Shown piece by piece: positions 27,665 to 38,407 of a stretch of 64,000 nt of DNA (the first letter of the stretch is position 1; each line of letters starts with the position of its first letter). Made by a program: the position numbers and the translations under genes. The stretch spans positions 1 through 64,000 of the forward strand of contig NZ_JYDE01000015.1 in the NCBI RefSeq assembly GCF_003263515.1, in the 5' to 3' direction. This stretch comes from Rahnella inusitata (GTDB lineage Bacteria; Pseudomonadota; Gammaproteobacteria; Enterobacterales; Enterobacteriaceae). A model generated the notes under the pieces. The model was given only the letters and a program-made list of their open reading frames with translations. It did no database searches and had not been told where the DNA came from.

Positions 27665-27680
27665 GCGCAAACGATTACTT
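27665..27680. promoter_or_regulatory. PurR box upstream of pyrD
   Basis: GCGCAAACGATTACTT matches the PurR consensus ACGCAAACGTTTNCNT at 12 of 14 defined positions. pyrD is a PurR target in E. coli. The distance from the predicted promoter (about 80 bases upstream of the start point) is larger than expected for simple repression, which lowers confidence. Confidence 0.5.
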
Positions 27681-27877
27681 TCTATTTACTTTCGATTCAC
27701 GTTTTACGTCCTTCTGTGTTTCCCCCTGCGCCTGCCTGGCTGCCTTCTTTATCCGTTTTGTGACTATGAATAGCCAAAATTGAGATTTCCGCTCCCACTG
27801 CGTTGCCTGCTAGTTTTAATTCACTTTGTTAAGAAAAATGATGGTTCTATAACATATTGTTATAAGGAAGAATAAAC
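27681..27877 (+). promoter_or_regulatory. ssu operon upstream region
   Basis: This AT-rich stretch precedes ssuE. A perfect 15-base palindrome, ATAACATATTGTTAT, lies at 27849-27863, just before the AGGAAG ribosome site. In E. coli the ssu promoter is activated by Cbl and influenced by CysB, LysR-type regulators that bind AT-rich, partly symmetric sites. The palindrome could be such a site or a leader hairpin. No confident -35/-10 pair was assigned. Confidence 0.4.
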
Positions 27878-28459
27878 ATGCGCGTTATTTCCCTGGCAGG
27901 CAGCCCCCGACAGCCGTCCCGCTCTTCTTCCCTGCTGGCGCTCAGCCACCAGTGGCTGGCAAGCCGTGGTGTGGAAGTTTTTACCTACAATCTTCAGGAT
28001 TTCTCCGCTGATGATCTGCTATTCGCAAATTTCTCCAGCCCGCAGCTCAAGCAACTGATTGCCGAACTGGCGAGCGCAGACGGATTGATCGTCGCCACGC
28101 CGGTGTACAAAGCGTCGTTTTCCGGCGCACTGAAAACGCTGCTGGATTTACTGCCTGAACGCGCACTCGACCACAAAGTTGTACTGCCGCTGGCGACTGC
28201 CGGTTCTATCGGCCACATGCTGGCAGTGGATTATGCCCTCAAGCCGGTCCTCGCCTCGCTGAAAGCGCAGGAGGTTTTGCAGGGTGTGTTCGCCGATGAC
28301 AGCCTGATTACTGATTATCACACCTTCCCTGCGACGCTGGACCCGGCCCTTGCCGGGCGCCTGAACGAATCCCTGGAAAACTTTTATCTGGCACTCAGCC
28401 GCCGCCGGCCTATTGCGAACTCCGCAGCCTCTCTTTCAGCGCAAGTTTTGCGCGTCTGA
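27878..28459 (+). CDS. ssuE: NADPH-dependent FMN reductase SsuE
   Basis: A 193-residue flavodoxin-fold flavin reductase. It has the nucleotide-binding start [14 protein letters not shown] (about 5-18) and the [22 protein letters not shown] block (about 72-93). It supplies FMNH2 to the monooxygenase SsuD for release of sulfite from alkanesulfonates. It is the first gene of a five-gene operon in the canonical E. coli order ssuEADCB, with AGGAAG upstream of the ATG. Confidence 0.96.
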   Translation: MRVISLAGSPRQPSRSSSLLALSHQWLASRGVEVFTYNLQDFSADDLLFANFSSPQLKQLIAELASADGLIVATPVYKASFSGALKTLLDLLPERALDHKVVLPLATAGSIGHMLAVDYALKPVLASLKAQEVLQGVFADDSLITDYHTFPATLDPALAGRLNESLENFYLALSRRRPIANSAASLSAQVLRV

Positions 28460-28476
28460 CTAAAAAGGAATTCACC

Positions 28477-29457
28477 ATGACTGCGTCATTCTCCTTGTCA
28501 TCACTACGCCGCCTGCCGGTAGTTGCCGGTTTGCTGACCAGCCTTCTGCTCAGCGCGTACGCCGGAGCAGAAGAAAAAGCGCCGGAGCAGCTGCGCATCG
28601 CTTACCAAAAAGGATCTGTCGGACTGGTGCTGGCGAAATCGCACAAACTGCTGGAAACGCGTTTTCCCGATACCAAAATCACCTGGATCGAATTCCCTGC
28701 GGGACCGCAAATTCTCGAAGCACTTAACGTCGGCAGTATTGATTTAGGCGGCACCGGTGATTTGCCACCGCTGTTCGCGCAGGCAGCGGGCGCAGATTTG
28801 TTGTATATCGGCTCGGAACCGCCAAAGCCAAAAGCAGAAGTCATTCTGGTCGATAACGACAGCCCGATCAAAAGCGTCGCCGATCTGAAAGGTCATAAAG
28901 TTGCCTTCCAGAAAGGTTCCAGCTCGCACAATTTACTGATCCGCGCCCTGCAACAGGCGGGGCTTAAGCTCAGCGATATCCAGCCGGTGTATCTGACGCC
29001 CGCCGATGCACGCGCGGCCTTCCAGCAGCATGACGTCGATGCCTGGGCCATCTGGGATCCGTACTACTCCGCCGCACAGGTTCAGGGAAATGTCCGGGTG
29101 CTGACGGACGGTTCATCGTTGCATCAGACCGGTTCCTTCTATCTTGCGCCGAAAAAATATACCGAAGCCAATCCGCAGTTTATCCAGCAGGTTCTGACGG
29201 TGTTAACGCAGGCGAATGCGCTGACCAAAACCGATCGCGACCAGAGCATCAAGCTGCTTTCCCAGTCGATGGGCCTGCCGGAAAAAGTGGTGGCGTCGTA
29301 TCTGGATCATCTGCCGGATTTGCCCATCACGCCCGTCAGTGCTGAAACGGAAAAGCGCCAGCAGCAAACCGCCGATCTGTTCTACGAAAACCATATTTTG
29401 CCAAAGCAGGTCGAAATCAAAGACCGCATCTGGAAACCGACAGTACAAGCGGACTGA
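28477..29457 (+). CDS. ssuA: Alkanesulfonate-binding periplasmic protein SsuA
   Basis: A 326-residue SBP of the NMT1/aliphatic-sulfonate type. A Sec signal peptide (about 1-31, ending AYAGA) precedes the mature domain starting near EEKAPEQLRIAYQKGS. The conserved block LKGHKVAFQKGSSSHNLL and the DAWAIWDPYY motif are present. It delivers substrate to the SsuCB importer. It follows ssuE by 17 bases. Confidence 0.96.
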   Translation: MTASFSLSSLRRLPVVAGLLTSLLLSAYAGAEEKAPEQLRIAYQKGSVGLVLAKSHKLLETRFPDTKITWIEFPAGPQILEALNVGSIDLGGTGDLPPLFAQAAGADLLYIGSEPPKPKAEVILVDNDSPIKSVADLKGHKVAFQKGSSSHNLLIRALQQAGLKLSDIQPVYLTPADARAAFQQHDVDAWAIWDPYYSAAQVQGNVRVLTDGSSLHQTGSFYLAPKKYTEANPQFIQQVLTVLTQANALTKTDRDQSIKLLSQSMGLPEKVVASYLDHLPDLPITPVSAETEKRQQQTADLFYENHILPKQVEIKDRIWKPTVQAD

Positions 29458-29515
29458 ATATCCGACTATTTAACCGCCACCCACGAGCGGAAACGAACGA
29501 GAGAGGAGTAACCCT

Positions 29516-30670
29516 ATGAGTCTTAACGTATTCTGGTTTTTACCTACCCACGGCGACGGTCGCTATTTAGGCACTGAAGAAGGTGCGCGCGTCGTTGACC
29601 ACGGTTATCTGCAACAGATCGCACAAGCGGCCGACCGCTTAGGATTCGGCGGCGTGCTGCTGCCTACTGGCCGTTCATGCGAAGACTCATGGCTGGTAGC
29701 CGCCTCACTGATTTCCGTTACCCAGAGGCTGAAATTCCTGGTGGCGCTGCGTCCGGGGATTATCTCCCCGACGCTGGCGGCGCGTCAGGCGGCAACGCTC
29801 GACCGGCTGTCGGGTGGCCGCGCGCTGTTTAATCTGGTGACCGGCGGCGATCCGGCTGAGCTGGCCGCTGAAGGTCTTCATCTTAATCACAAAGAGCGTT
29901 ACGAAGCCTCTGCCGAATTCACCCGCATCTGGCGTCGCGTGCTGGAAGGCGAAACGGTGGATTACGAAGGCAAACACATTCAGGTTAAAGGCGCGAGCCT
30001 GATGCATCCGCCGGTTCAGTACCCTCGCCCGCCGCTGTATTTCGGCGGTTCGTCTGAGGAAGCGCAGGATCTGGCGGCAGAACAGGTCGAGTTGTATCTG
30101 ACATGGGGCGAGCCACCGGCTTCGGTGAAAGAAAAAATTGATCAGGTTCGTGCGAAAGCCGCTGCCCATGGTCGTACGGTGCGCTTCGGGATCCGTCTGC
30201 ACGTGATTGTGCGCGAAACGAATGAAGAAGCCTGGCAGGCCGCCGACCGCCTTATCGCCAACATTGATGATGAAACCATTCAACGCGCACAGGCGGCATT
30301 TGCCAAAACTGATTCCGTTGGACAGCACCGTATGGCGGCGTTGCACGGCGGCGATCGTAACAAACTGGAAATCTACCCGAATCTTTGGGCTGGCATCGGC
30401 CTCGTACGCACCGGCGCAGGCACTGCGTTGGTAGGCGACGGTCCAACCGTGGCGGCACGTATGCAGGAATACGCCGATCTGGGCATCGACACCTTTATTT
30501 TCTCCGGTTATCCGCATCTGGAAGAAGCCTACCGCGTCAGCGAGTTGCTGTTCCCGCATCTGGATCTGGCGAAACCGGAAGATGAGCAGGTGGTGAAGAA
30601 AGCTATTTTGCCGCGCGGTGAACTGGTTGCTCACGACTTTGCCAACAAAAAAGTCGCCAGCCAGCATTAA
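29516..30670 (+). CDS. ssuD: FMNH2-dependent alkanesulfonate monooxygenase SsuD
   Basis: A 384-residue bacterial luciferase-like TIM-barrel enzyme. Family blocks are [16 protein letters not shown] at the N-terminus and [15 protein letters not shown], plus [18 protein letters not shown] near the C-terminus. It cleaves C1-C14 alkanesulfonates to aldehyde and sulfite under sulfate starvation. A GAGAGGAG ribosome site lies upstream. Confidence 0.97.
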   Translation: MSLNVFWFLPTHGDGRYLGTEEGARVVDHGYLQQIAQAADRLGFGGVLLPTGRSCEDSWLVAASLISVTQRLKFLVALRPGIISPTLAARQAATLDRLSGGRALFNLVTGGDPAELAAEGLHLNHKERYEASAEFTRIWRRVLEGETVDYEGKHIQVKGASLMHPPVQYPRPPLYFGGSSEEAQDLAAEQVELYLTWGEPPASVKEKIDQVRAKAAAHGRTVRFGIRLHVIVRETNEEAWQAADRLIANIDDETIQRAQAAFAKTDSVGQHRMAALHGGDRNKLEIYPNLWAGIGLVRTGAGTALVGDGPTVAARMQEYADLGIDTFIFSGYPHLEEAYRVSELLFPHLDLAKPEDEQVVKKAILPRGELVAHDFANKKVASQH

Positions 30671-30681
30671 GGAGAACAGAC

Positions 30682-31473
30682 ATGACCTCATCACAACGCT
30701 GGTTAGACCGTATTTTGCCATGGATTGTACCGGTGGCGCTGATCGGCGGCTGGCAGCTTGCCGTCGAAGCGGGCTGGTTATCCAACCGCATTCTTCCCGC
30801 GCCCAGCGCGGTGGTCGAGGCGTTCTGGACACTGGCGAAGAGTGGCGATCTGTGGCAAAACCTGAAAATCAGCACCTTCCGCGCACTGACCGGTTTTGCT
30901 ATCGGCGGCAGCCTGGGTTTGCTGCTCGGCTTTATCACCGGGCTTTCCCGCTGGGGCGAACGCCTGCTCGACAGTTCCCTGCAAATGTTGCGCAATATTC
31001 CCCATCTGGCGCTGATCCCGCTGGTGATTTTGTGGTTCGGCATTGATGAAACCGCCAAAATTTTCCTGGTCGCCCTGGGAACGCTGTTTCCGATTTACCT
31101 CAATACCTATCACGGCATCCGCAATATTGACCGCGGCCTGCTGGAGATGTCGCGAAGCTATGGTTTATCCGGTTTCCCGTTGTTCATTCAGGTGGTGTTA
31201 CCGGGCGCGCTGCCGTCGATTATGGTCGGCGTCCGCTTTGCGCTCGGGTTCATGTGGCTGACGCTTATCGTCGCTGAAACCATTTCTGCCAATTCAGGGA
31301 TCGGTTATCTGGCCATGAATGCGCGCGAATTTTTACAAACTGACGTCGTCGTGGTCGCCATCGTGCTGTACGCAATCCTTGGCAAACTGGCCGATATTTT
31401 AGCCCGCCAGCTGGAAAGTGTCTGGCTGCGCTGGCACCCCGCTTATCAGAAAAAACAAGGAGACGCCGCATGA
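30682..31473 (+). CDS. ssuC: Alkanesulfonate ABC transporter permease SsuC
   Basis: A 263-residue BPD-type permease with about six transmembrane helices. The EAA-type cytoplasmic loop is in [30 protein letters not shown] (about 155-184), where it contacts SsuB. It starts 11 bases after ssuD and overlaps ssuB by four bases (ATGA), indicating translational coupling. Confidence 0.95.
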   Translation: MTSSQRWLDRILPWIVPVALIGGWQLAVEAGWLSNRILPAPSAVVEAFWTLAKSGDLWQNLKISTFRALTGFAIGGSLGLLLGFITGLSRWGERLLDSSLQMLRNIPHLALIPLVILWFGIDETAKIFLVALGTLFPIYLNTYHGIRNIDRGLLEMSRSYGLSGFPLFIQVVLPGALPSIMVGVRFALGFMWLTLIVAETISANSGIGYLAMNAREFLQTDVVVVAIVLYAILGKLADILARQLESVWLRWHPAYQKKQGDAA

Positions 31474-32252
31474 GCGCCCCTGCACGTATCCCGCAAGGCA
31501 CGCCGGTTACGCTTTCCGGCATCACTAAAAAGTACGGCAACCGCGCCGTGCTCAATGACATCAATCTGCGCATTCCGCCCGGCCAGTTCGTGGCGGTGGT
31601 TGGCCGCAGCGGCTGCGGGAAAAGTACGTTATTACGCCTGCTCGCCGGTCTGGAAAAAACCACGCAGGGCGAACTGCTCAGCGCCAGCGCCCCGCTCAGT
31701 CAGGTGCGTGACGATACGCGGCTGATGTTTCAGGATGACCGTCTCCTGCCGTGGAAGAAAGTGATCGATAACGTCGGGCTGGGCTTAAAAGGCAAATGGC
31801 GTGAAGCCGCGCTGGCGGCTTTGGAAGAGGTCGGACTGGCGGATCGCGCCGATGAATGGCCTTCGGCACTGTCAGGTGGACAAAAACAGCGTGTGGCGCT
31901 GGCGCGTGCGTTAATCCATCGTCCACGCCTGTTGTTACTGGATGAACCGCTCGGCGCACTGGATGCCCTGACGCGTATCGAAATGCAAAGTTTGATCGAA
32001 CGCCTGTGGCAGCAGCATGATTTTACCGTGCTGCTGGTGACGCATGATGTCAGTGAAGCCGTAACGGTCGCCGACCGGGTGATCCTTATTGATCAGGGGC
32101 AGATTGGGATGGATTTGACGGTAGATTTGCCGCGCCCACGCCGTAAGGGGTCGGTAAGACTGGCAGAGCTGGAAGCCGAAGTGCTGGAGCGCGTTCTGAC
32201 GCCACAGCCTGCGCCGACGGTTTCACTGGAGGCGAAACGGGCGCAGCGATAA
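31470..32252 (+). CDS. ssuB: Alkanesulfonate ABC transporter ATPase SsuB
   Basis: A 260-residue ABC ATPase: Walker [10 protein letters not shown] (about 45-53), signature ALSGGQKQR, Walker [13 protein letters not shown], and the H-loop in VTHDVSEA. A Pro-rich C-terminal tail of about 30 residues is common in SsuB. It is the last gene of ssuEADCB, with a terminator 27 bases after its stop. Confidence 0.96.
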   Translation: MSAPARIPQGTPVTLSGITKKYGNRAVLNDINLRIPPGQFVAVVGRSGCGKSTLLRLLAGLEKTTQGELLSASAPLSQVRDDTRLMFQDDRLLPWKKVIDNVGLGLKGKWREAALAALEEVGLADRADEWPSALSGGQKQRVALARALIHRPRLLLLDEPLGALDALTRIEMQSLIERLWQQHDFTVLLVTHDVSEAVTVADRVILIDQGQIGMDLTVDLPRPRRKGSVRLAELEAEVLERVLTPQPAPTVSLEAKRAQR

Positions 32253-32278
32253 CGTATTTTTGAGATCTTTGGATGTAA

Positions 32279-32304
32279 AAAGGGCGATGTTTCCATCGCC
32301 CTTT
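32279..32304. terminator. Terminator between convergent ssuB and pepN
   Basis: An 11-bp stem AAAGGGCGATG / CATCGCCCTTT with a 4-base loop. The T-tract is longer on the minus strand (TTTTTACA), so it serves pepN best. On the plus strand it can also stop ssuB transcripts. Confidence 0.88.
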
Positions 32305-32322
32305 GTCATTTCTGTTTTTTGA

Positions 32323-34938
32323 TTACGCGTCTAACGCTTTGGTGATTTTCTCGAACAAATCACCGGACAGATTTTCCAGCCCTTTCAGCTGTTCCAGCGC
32401 TTTGCGCATCTGCGCCTGACGGCCTGCATCGTAACGTTTAAGACGAATCAACGGCTCGATCATACGTGCCGCCACCTGCGGGTTACGGGTGTTCAGATCC
32501 GTCAGCATTTCGGTCAGGAACTGATAACCGCTGCCGTCCGCTGCGTGGAACGCAGAAGGATTGGCAGAAGCGAATGCGCCAATCAAAGAACGTACGCGGT
32601 TCGGGTTGCCCATGCTAAACGAGCGGTGATTCAGTAATGAACGTACTTTCTGCAGGACGTCGGCAGCCGGGCTGGTGGCTTGCAGGATAAACCATTTATC
32701 CATCACCAGACCGTCGTGATGCCAGCGCTCATCGTAAGCCGCCATCAGCGCCTCGCGGCAAGGCAGTTGCGCAGAAACCGCCGCAGACATCGCGGCCAGA
32801 GAATCGGTCATGTTGTCTGCCTGCTCAAACTGAGTTTTCACCAGCTGATCGGCCAGCGTCACATCGGCAAAGGCCAGATAGCGCAGGCAGGTGTTACGCA
32901 GGGTACGTTTACCGATATCTTCATGGACCACGCGGTAGCCCGGCAGACGGTTAGCGTTGTAAACGGCAAGGAACTCATCGGCCATTTCGGTGGCCAGACA
33001 GCGGGTAATCGCTTCATGCACGGCGCTTATCGCTTCGGGATCGATAATGTCGAACAGCTCGGCAATCTCGTTATCCGACGGCAACGTGAGGATCTGCGCC
33101 GCCAGGCCCGGATCGATGTTCTCATCGAGCAATACCGCGCGGAACGCATCGGCCACGTGCAGCGGCAGAGACAGCGGCTGTTTTTGCTGGTGACGCGCGA
33201 CGTTCAGCTTGATGTAAATTGCCAGCAGGCTTTGAGCCGCATCCCAGCGGGCGAAATCGTTACGCGCGTACTTCATCAGGAAGGTCAGCTGATGATCGCC
33301 CCACTTGTAATCGAGTTTCACCGGCGCGGAGAATTCACGTAATAAAGAAGGCACCGGCGGCGCTTCCACGTCTTCGAAGATGAAAGTCTGCTCAGCTTCG
33401 GTCACGTTGAGCACGTTGCTGACAATCTGACCATCCTGCTTCAATGCAATGACGTTGCCCTGCGGGTCATACAGCTCGATATCCAGCGGGATGTGCAGCG
33501 GCAGCTTTTCGGTCTGATCTGGCGTCGGCGGCGTTTTCTGGCTGACGGTCAGCGTGTACTGCTGTTTTTCAACATCATAGTCGTCGCGCACGGTCAGGAC
33601 TGGCGTACCGGACTGGCTGTACCAGCGGCGGAACAGCGACAAATCGACATTGGACGCATCTTCCATTGCCTGCACGAAATCATCACAGGTCGCTGCGCTG
33701 CCGTCATGACGTTCGAAATACAGCTGAATACCGGCCTGGAATTTCTCTTCGCCCAGCAGGGTGTGCAGCATGCGGATAACTTCAGAACCTTTCTCATACA
33801 CCGTCAGGGTGTAGAAGTTGTTCATTTCAATGACTTTATCCGGACGGATCGGGTGCGCCATCGGACTGGCATCTTCAGAAAACTGTGCGCCACGCATGAC
33901 GCGGACGTTATCGATACGGTTAACCGAGCGCGATCCGAGATCGGAGCTGAATTCCTGATCGCGGAAAACGGTCAAACCTTCTTTCAGGCTCAGCTGGAAC
34001 CAGTCGCGGCAGGTCACGCGGTTACCGGTCCAGTTGTGGAAGTATTCATGGCCGATCACCGCTTCAATACCGAGGTAATCTTTGTCGGTGGCGGTTTCGG
34101 CTTTTGCCAGCACGTATTTGGAGTTAAAGACGTTAAGGCCTTTGTTTTCCATCGCGCCCATATTGAAGAAATCAACCGCGACAATCATGAAGATGTCGAG
34201 ATCGTATTCCAGATTGAAACGGGTTTCGTCCCATTTCATGGATTGTTTCAGGGATTCCATCGCCCAGCCGGCGCGATCAAGATTGCCGCGGTCAACAAAC
34301 AACTCCAGCGCCACATCGCGGCCTGAACGGGTTTTAAAGGTATCGCGCAACACGTCGAAATCACCCGCCACCAGCGCAAACAGGTAGCAAGGTTTCGGGA
34401 ACGGATCCTGCCATTTGATCCAGTGCTTGCCGTCTTCCAGTTCGCCCTGGTCGATACGGTTACCGTTAGACAGCAGGTAAGGATAGCGGGCTTTATCGGC
34501 CACGATGCGGGTGGAGAAACGCGCCAGCACATCAGGGCGATCGAGATAATAGGTAATGTGGCGGAAACCTTCGGCTTCACACTGGGTACACAGCGCGTCG
34601 CCGGACAGGTATAGGCCTTCCAGCGCGGTGTTTTTCGCCGGATGAATTTCGTTAACAATCGCCAGCTCAAATGCTTCCGGGAGGCCGTCGATCACCAAAG
34701 TGCCTTCCTGTAACTGATACTTCGGCCAGTCCTGACCGTTGATTTTCAGACTGACCAGCTGGAGGTCTTCACCGTTGAGCGTCAGGGAAGCCCCTTCTGC
34801 GCCCAGACGTTTGATCTGGCTGATGGCCGTCACGACCGTCTTTTGTGCATCAAGCTCGAAATTAAGGTCGATATCCGTGATGGTGTAGTCCGGCGCACGG
34901 TAATCGTGGCGGAACTTGGCTTGCGGCAGTTGAGTCAT
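32323..34938 (-). CDS. pepN: Aminopeptidase N
   Basis: An 871-residue M1-family zinc metallopeptidase, one residue longer than E. coli PepN. It has the GAMEN substrate-recognition motif (about 260-264) and the zinc site HEYFHNW (HExxH, about 297-301) with the downstream Glu in KEGLTVFRDQEF. A C-terminal DUF3458 domain of superhelical repeats (about 545-870) follows. It is the main broad-specificity cytosolic aminopeptidase. It diverges from pncB across a 482-base region. Confidence 0.98.
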   Translation of the reverse strand: MTQLPQAKFRHDYRAPDYTITDIDLNFELDAQKTVVTAISQIKRLGAEGASLTLNGEDLQLVSLKINGQDWPKYQLQEGTLVIDGLPEAFELAIVNEIHPAKNTALEGLYLSGDALCTQCEAEGFRHITYYLDRPDVLARFSTRIVADKARYPYLLSNGNRIDQGELEDGKHWIKWQDPFPKPCYLFALVAGDFDVLRDTFKTRSGRDVALELFVDRGNLDRAGWAMESLKQSMKWDETRFNLEYDLDIFMIVAVDFFNMGAMENKGLNVFNSKYVLAKAETATDKDYLGIEAVIGHEYFHNWTGNRVTCRDWFQLSLKEGLTVFRDQEFSSDLGSRSVNRIDNVRVMRGAQFSEDASPMAHPIRPDKVIEMNNFYTLTVYEKGSEVIRMLHTLLGEEKFQAGIQLYFERHDGSAATCDDFVQAMEDASNVDLSLFRRWYSQSGTPVLTVRDDYDVEKQQYTLTVSQKTPPTPDQTEKLPLHIPLDIELYDPQGNVIALKQDGQIVSNVLNVTEAEQTFIFEDVEAPPVPSLLREFSAPVKLDYKWGDHQLTFLMKYARNDFARWDAAQSLLAIYIKLNVARHQQKQPLSLPLHVADAFRAVLLDENIDPGLAAQILTLPSDNEIAELFDIIDPEAISAVHEAITRCLATEMADEFLAVYNANRLPGYRVVHEDIGKRTLRNTCLRYLAFADVTLADQLVKTQFEQADNMTDSLAAMSAAVSAQLPCREALMAAYDERWHHDGLVMDKWFILQATSPAADVLQKVRSLLNHRSFSMGNPNRVRSLIGAFASANPSAFHAADGSGYQFLTEMLTDLNTRNPQVAARMIEPLIRLKRYDAGRQAQMRKALEQLKGLENLSGDLFEKITKALDA

Positions 34939-35420
34939 AAAAAACCTTTTGGCGTTTTCATAGTTTATGGTGATGACGATTTATGGCGTTGAAGGGTGTT
35001 CCTGTCATCAGCACAGGGCTGCACAGAACCTGACGCGACCTTCATACTTTCTCTCTAAACTCTAACACAGGCATCAGGAAATCCCAGATTGTTGCAAGGT
35101 TGTGAGTTCGTATGCGCACCTTTCAACCAAAACACAGAATTTTGTTCGCGCTGTCCACCAGGAAGACTTATCCGCCTCACCAAATGTAATCAATTTGTGC
35201 CTTATTTATTGCGCAAATTAGCGCAAATCACCGTACACCCCGCCTGTGAGCACATTTTGGCCTCGACCCGTCACGGACAATTATGATGTGATGAGGGTTC
35301 TTTGGCGGGATATTACGGTATACTTCACAGACTTTTGCTGTTTTATTCAGAACGTTTTTATTACGGAACGGTTGTTTGTGTTCAAACACTCAGTTTCTGA
35401 CGAGGATGCTGTAAAGCGCT
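34939..35420. promoter_or_regulatory. pepN-pncB divergent intergenic region
   Basis: No gene is supported in these 482 bases; short ORFs here have no recognisable product. A -10-like TATACT lies at 35319-35324 toward pncB without a good -35. A 6-bp inverted repeat, TGTTTG-TGTT-CAAACA, lies at 35373-35388. It resembles the NadR motif TGTTTA-N6-TAAACA known at pncB, but its spacer is two bases shorter. The direct repeat GCGCAAAT occurs twice near 35213-35228. NadR control is therefore only a suggestion. Confidence 0.4.
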
Positions 35421-36626
35421 ATGACTCCATACGCCTCCCCGATTTTGACTTCGCTGTTAGATACCGATGCCTACAAGCTTCATATGCAGCAAGCGGTTTT
35501 CCATCGTTATCACAGTATCAGCGTGGTGGCCGAGTTCCGTTGCCGCGGTGATGAACTGCTGGGCGAATACGCCGGTGAAATCCGTCAGCAAATCCAGTTG
35601 ATGAGCGAACTGGCGCTGACCGACGATGAGTTCACCTACCTCTCCGGGCTGCCTTTCTTTACACAGGACTATCTCAGCTGGCTGAAAACGTTCCGCTATA
35701 ACCCGGAACACGTCACCGTTTCCGACCGCGACGGCCATTTGCATGTGCGCATCGAAGGGCCGTGGCGTGAAGTCATCATGTGGGAAGTGCCGCTGCTGGC
35801 GGTTATCAGTGAAGTGGTACATCGCCATCGTTCACCGCTAATCACGGCGCAAATGGCGGTCGAACAGCTGCGTAAAAATCTGGTCAGCTTTAATGAGCAG
35901 GCCTCTGATATCGATCTTTCCGCTTTCCGGCTGATGGATTTTGGCACACGCCGCCGTTTCTCGGGCGAGGTGCAGGAAGCGATTGTCAGCACGCTGAAAA
36001 GTGAATTCCCTTATCTGGTCGGTACCAGCAACTACGATGTCGCCCATAAGTTGCAACTGGCGCCGGTCGGAACGCAGGCACATGAATGGTTTCAGGCGCA
36101 TCAGCAAATCAGCCCGGTGCTGGCCAACAGTCAGCGCGCGGCGCTACAAGCCTGGCTGGATGAGTACCCTGATCAGCTCGGTATCGCCCTGACTGACTGC
36201 ATAACCATGGATGCTTTCCTGCGTGATTTCGGACCGAAATTCGCGAACGCGTATCAGGGTCTGCGCCATGATTCAGGGGATCCGTTTGAGTGGGGTGAAA
36301 AAGCCATCGCGCATTATCACGCACTGGATATTGATCCGATGACTAAGACGCTGGTGTTCTCCGATAATCTCGACCTGGATAAGGCACTGCATTTATATCG
36401 CCATTTCCACAAGCGGGTGAATTTAGTATTCGGCATCGGTACGCGCCTGACCTGTAATATTCCCGGTGTGAAACCGCTGAATATCGTCATCAAACTGGTT
36501 CAGTGTAATGGTAAGCCAGTGGCGAAACTTTCCGACAGTCCGGGAAAAACCATCTGTCAGGATAAAGCGTTTGTGAAAGCGCTGCGCAAAGCATTTGATC
36601 TGCCACTGGTCAAAAAAGCCTCCTGA
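35421..36626 (+). CDS. pncB: Nicotinate phosphoribosyltransferase
   Basis: A 401-residue protein, like E. coli PncB (400). The conserved [17 protein letters not shown] start carries substrate-contact residues. The autophosphorylated His is expected in the [20 protein letters not shown] region. [18 protein letters not shown] and [10 protein letters not shown] identify the C-terminal part. It makes nicotinate mononucleotide for the NAD salvage (Preiss-Handler) pathway. The ribosome site is weak; the start is chosen by family match ([16 protein letters not shown]). Confidence 0.96.
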   Translation: MTPYASPILTSLLDTDAYKLHMQQAVFHRYHSISVVAEFRCRGDELLGEYAGEIRQQIQLMSELALTDDEFTYLSGLPFFTQDYLSWLKTFRYNPEHVTVSDRDGHLHVRIEGPWREVIMWEVPLLAVISEVVHRHRSPLITAQMAVEQLRKNLVSFNEQASDIDLSAFRLMDFGTRRRFSGEVQEAIVSTLKSEFPYLVGTSNYDVAHKLQLAPVGTQAHEWFQAHQQISPVLANSQRAALQAWLDEYPDQLGIALTDCITMDAFLRDFGPKFANAYQGLRHDSGDPFEWGEKAIAHYHALDIDPMTKTLVFSDNLDLDKALHLYRHFHKRVNLVFGIGTRLTCNIPGVKPLNIVIKLVQCNGKPVAKLSDSPGKTICQDKAFVKALRKAFDLPLVKKAS

Positions 36627-36635
36627 TCTGCCGCG

Positions 36636-36674
36636 AAGTGCCGGGAAATGACCTCCGGCGCTTTGCTGATTTTT
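36636..36674 (+). terminator. Probable terminator of pncB
   Basis: A 9-bp stem AAGTGCCGG / CCGGCGCTT (one G-T pair) with a 10-base loop is followed by TTTGCTGATTTTTTA. The T-tract is split, so strength is moderate. Confidence 0.6.
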
Positions 36675-36901
36675 TATCCCGCGTATTTCCTTCCTTATAT
36701 AGATGATATTCAATTTGCTCGGCTTTCATTCATTCACTCAATAATTTTCGTGTATACCCGCCCCTGCCTGACAATTCTTACACCACGACGTTGATTTCTG
36801 CTTGTGTCCTGAGAAAGGCTAAGTAACATAGCAAAATCCCTTTTTACAGGGTGTCCATTATTTCTTAGTCAACATCTGTATATAAAGAAAGAGAGAAATC
36901 T

Positions 36902-38302
36902 ATGAGCGTTGTGCCTGTAGTCGACGTACTGCAAGGCCGTGCTGCGGTTGACAGTGAAGTCACCGTACGCGGTTGGGTACGTACCCGGAGAGATTCTAAA
37001 GCTGGTATCTCATTCCTCGCCGTTTATGACGGCTCCTGCTTTAATCCATTACAGGCCGTCGTCAATAATTCTCTGCCCAATTATCAGGATGAGGTTCTGC
37101 ATCTGACGACCGGCTGTTCTGTTGAAGTGACAGGTACTGTTGTCGCCTCCCCTGGCGAAGGCCAGAGCTTTGAGCTGCAGGCGACTGCGATTAAAGTCGT
37201 CGGCTGGGTGGATGATCCTGATACATATCCGATGGCGGCTAAACGTCACAGTATTGAATATCTGCGTGAAGTGGCACACCTGCGTCCGCGTACCAACCTG
37301 ATTGGCGCGGTGGCACGCGTGCGTAACACCCTGTCTCAGGCAATTCACCGTTTCTATCATGAAAACGGCTACTTCTGGGTGTCGACGCCGCTGATTACAG
37401 CTTCCGATACCGAAGGTGCTGGTGAGATGTTCCGCGTGTCCACGCTGGATCTGCAAAACCTGCCGCGTACTGACAAAGGCGAGATCGATTTCAGCGAAGA
37501 CTTCTTCGGTAAAGAATCCTTCCTGACCGTTTCTGGTCAGCTGAACGGTGAAGCGTACGCCTGTGCATTGTCCAAGGTGTACACCTTCGGCCCGACCTTC
37601 CGTGCAGAAAACTCCAACACCAGCCGTCACCTCGCTGAATTCTGGATGGTGGAACCGGAAGTGGCCTTTGCCACACTGGACGATATTGCATCATTGGCTG
37701 AAAACATGCTGAAATATGTTTTCCAGGCCGTGTTGAACGAACGTTCAGACGATATGGCTTTCTTTGCTGAACGCGTAGACAAAGATGCGGTTGCCCGCCT
37801 TGAGCGTTTTGTAACCTCTGATTTCGCGCAGGTGGATTACACTGAAGCAGTAGAAATCCTAATGAATTGCGGTCAGAAGTTTGAGAACGCTGTTTCGTGG
37901 GGTGTGGATCTTTCTTCAGAACACGAACGTTATCTTGCTGAGCAACACTTCAAAGCGCCGGTGGTAGTGAAAAACTATCCGAAGGATATCAAATCCTTCT
38001 ACATGCGTTTGAACGATGATGGCAAAACCGTCGCGGCGATGGACGTATTAGCGCCTGGCATCGGTGAGATTATCGGCGGTTCTCAGCGTGAAGAACGTCT
38101 GGATGTATTGGACGCGCGAATGGTTGAAATGGGACTTAAAACTGAAGATTATTGGTGGTATCGCGATCTTCGTCGTTACGGCACTGTGCCACACTCCGGC
38201 TTCGGTTTGGGCTTTGAACGTTTAGTCGCCTATGTCACCGGCGTACAGAACGTCCGCGACGTGATTCCGTTCCCACGCACACCACGTAATGCAACCTTCT
38301 AA
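36902..38302 (+). CDS. asnS: Asparaginyl-tRNA synthetase
   Basis: A 466-residue class IIb synthetase, the E. coli AsnRS length. An N-terminal OB-fold anticodon-binding domain (about 1-110, [20 protein letters not shown]) precedes the class II catalytic core: motif 2 around [22 protein letters not shown] and motif 3 [15 protein letters not shown] near 440. The 275-base upstream region has no recognised gene. A GAGAGAAA ribosome site precedes the ATG. Confidence 0.98.
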   Translation: MSVVPVVDVLQGRAAVDSEVTVRGWVRTRRDSKAGISFLAVYDGSCFNPLQAVVNNSLPNYQDEVLHLTTGCSVEVTGTVVASPGEGQSFELQATAIKVVGWVDDPDTYPMAAKRHSIEYLREVAHLRPRTNLIGAVARVRNTLSQAIHRFYHENGYFWVSTPLITASDTEGAGEMFRVSTLDLQNLPRTDKGEIDFSEDFFGKESFLTVSGQLNGEAYACALSKVYTFGPTFRAENSNTSRHLAEFWMVEPEVAFATLDDIASLAENMLKYVFQAVLNERSDDMAFFAERVDKDAVARLERFVTSDFAQVDYTEAVEILMNCGQKFENAVSWGVDLSSEHERYLAEQHFKAPVVVKNYPKDIKSFYMRLNDDGKTVAAMDVLAPGIGEIIGGSQREERLDVLDARMVEMGLKTEDYWWYRDLRRYGTVPHSGFGLGFERLVAYVTGVQNVRDVIPFPRTPRNATF

Positions 38303-38342
38303 TTAATTAAACTATTTTTTAATTAACAAAAACTTTACAAAA

Positions 38343-38376
38343 CTAAGGCCAGCATTGCTGGCCTTAGTCATTTTTA
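38343..38376 (+). terminator. Terminator of asnS
   Basis: An 11-bp stem CTAAGGCCAGC / GCTGGCCTTAG with a 3-base loop, followed by TCATTTTTA. It lies 40 bases after the asnS stop. Confidence 0.8.
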
Positions 38377-38407
38377 AAAATAGATCCCCGTCACAAAGTT
38401 CCCTAAA

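Noticed and set aside
27562-27877. Missing fimbrial (elf/ycb) cluster between pyrD and ssuE
   Set aside because: E. coli K-12 carries a chaperone-usher cluster at this point as I recall it. Its absence here is probably the ancestral state, and there is no scar, repeat or integrase to suggest recent loss.
29705-30832. 375-codon minus-strand ORF
   Set aside because: Antisense to ssuD and the start of ssuC; the sense genes are clear homologs in an intact operon.
33493-34326. 277-codon plus-strand ORF
   Set aside because: Antisense to the PepN catalytic domain; no family recognised.
35089-35286. 65-codon plus-strand ORF before pncB
   Set aside because: Cys/Pro-rich translation without homology, no ribosome site, and no codon bias like that of the neighbours.
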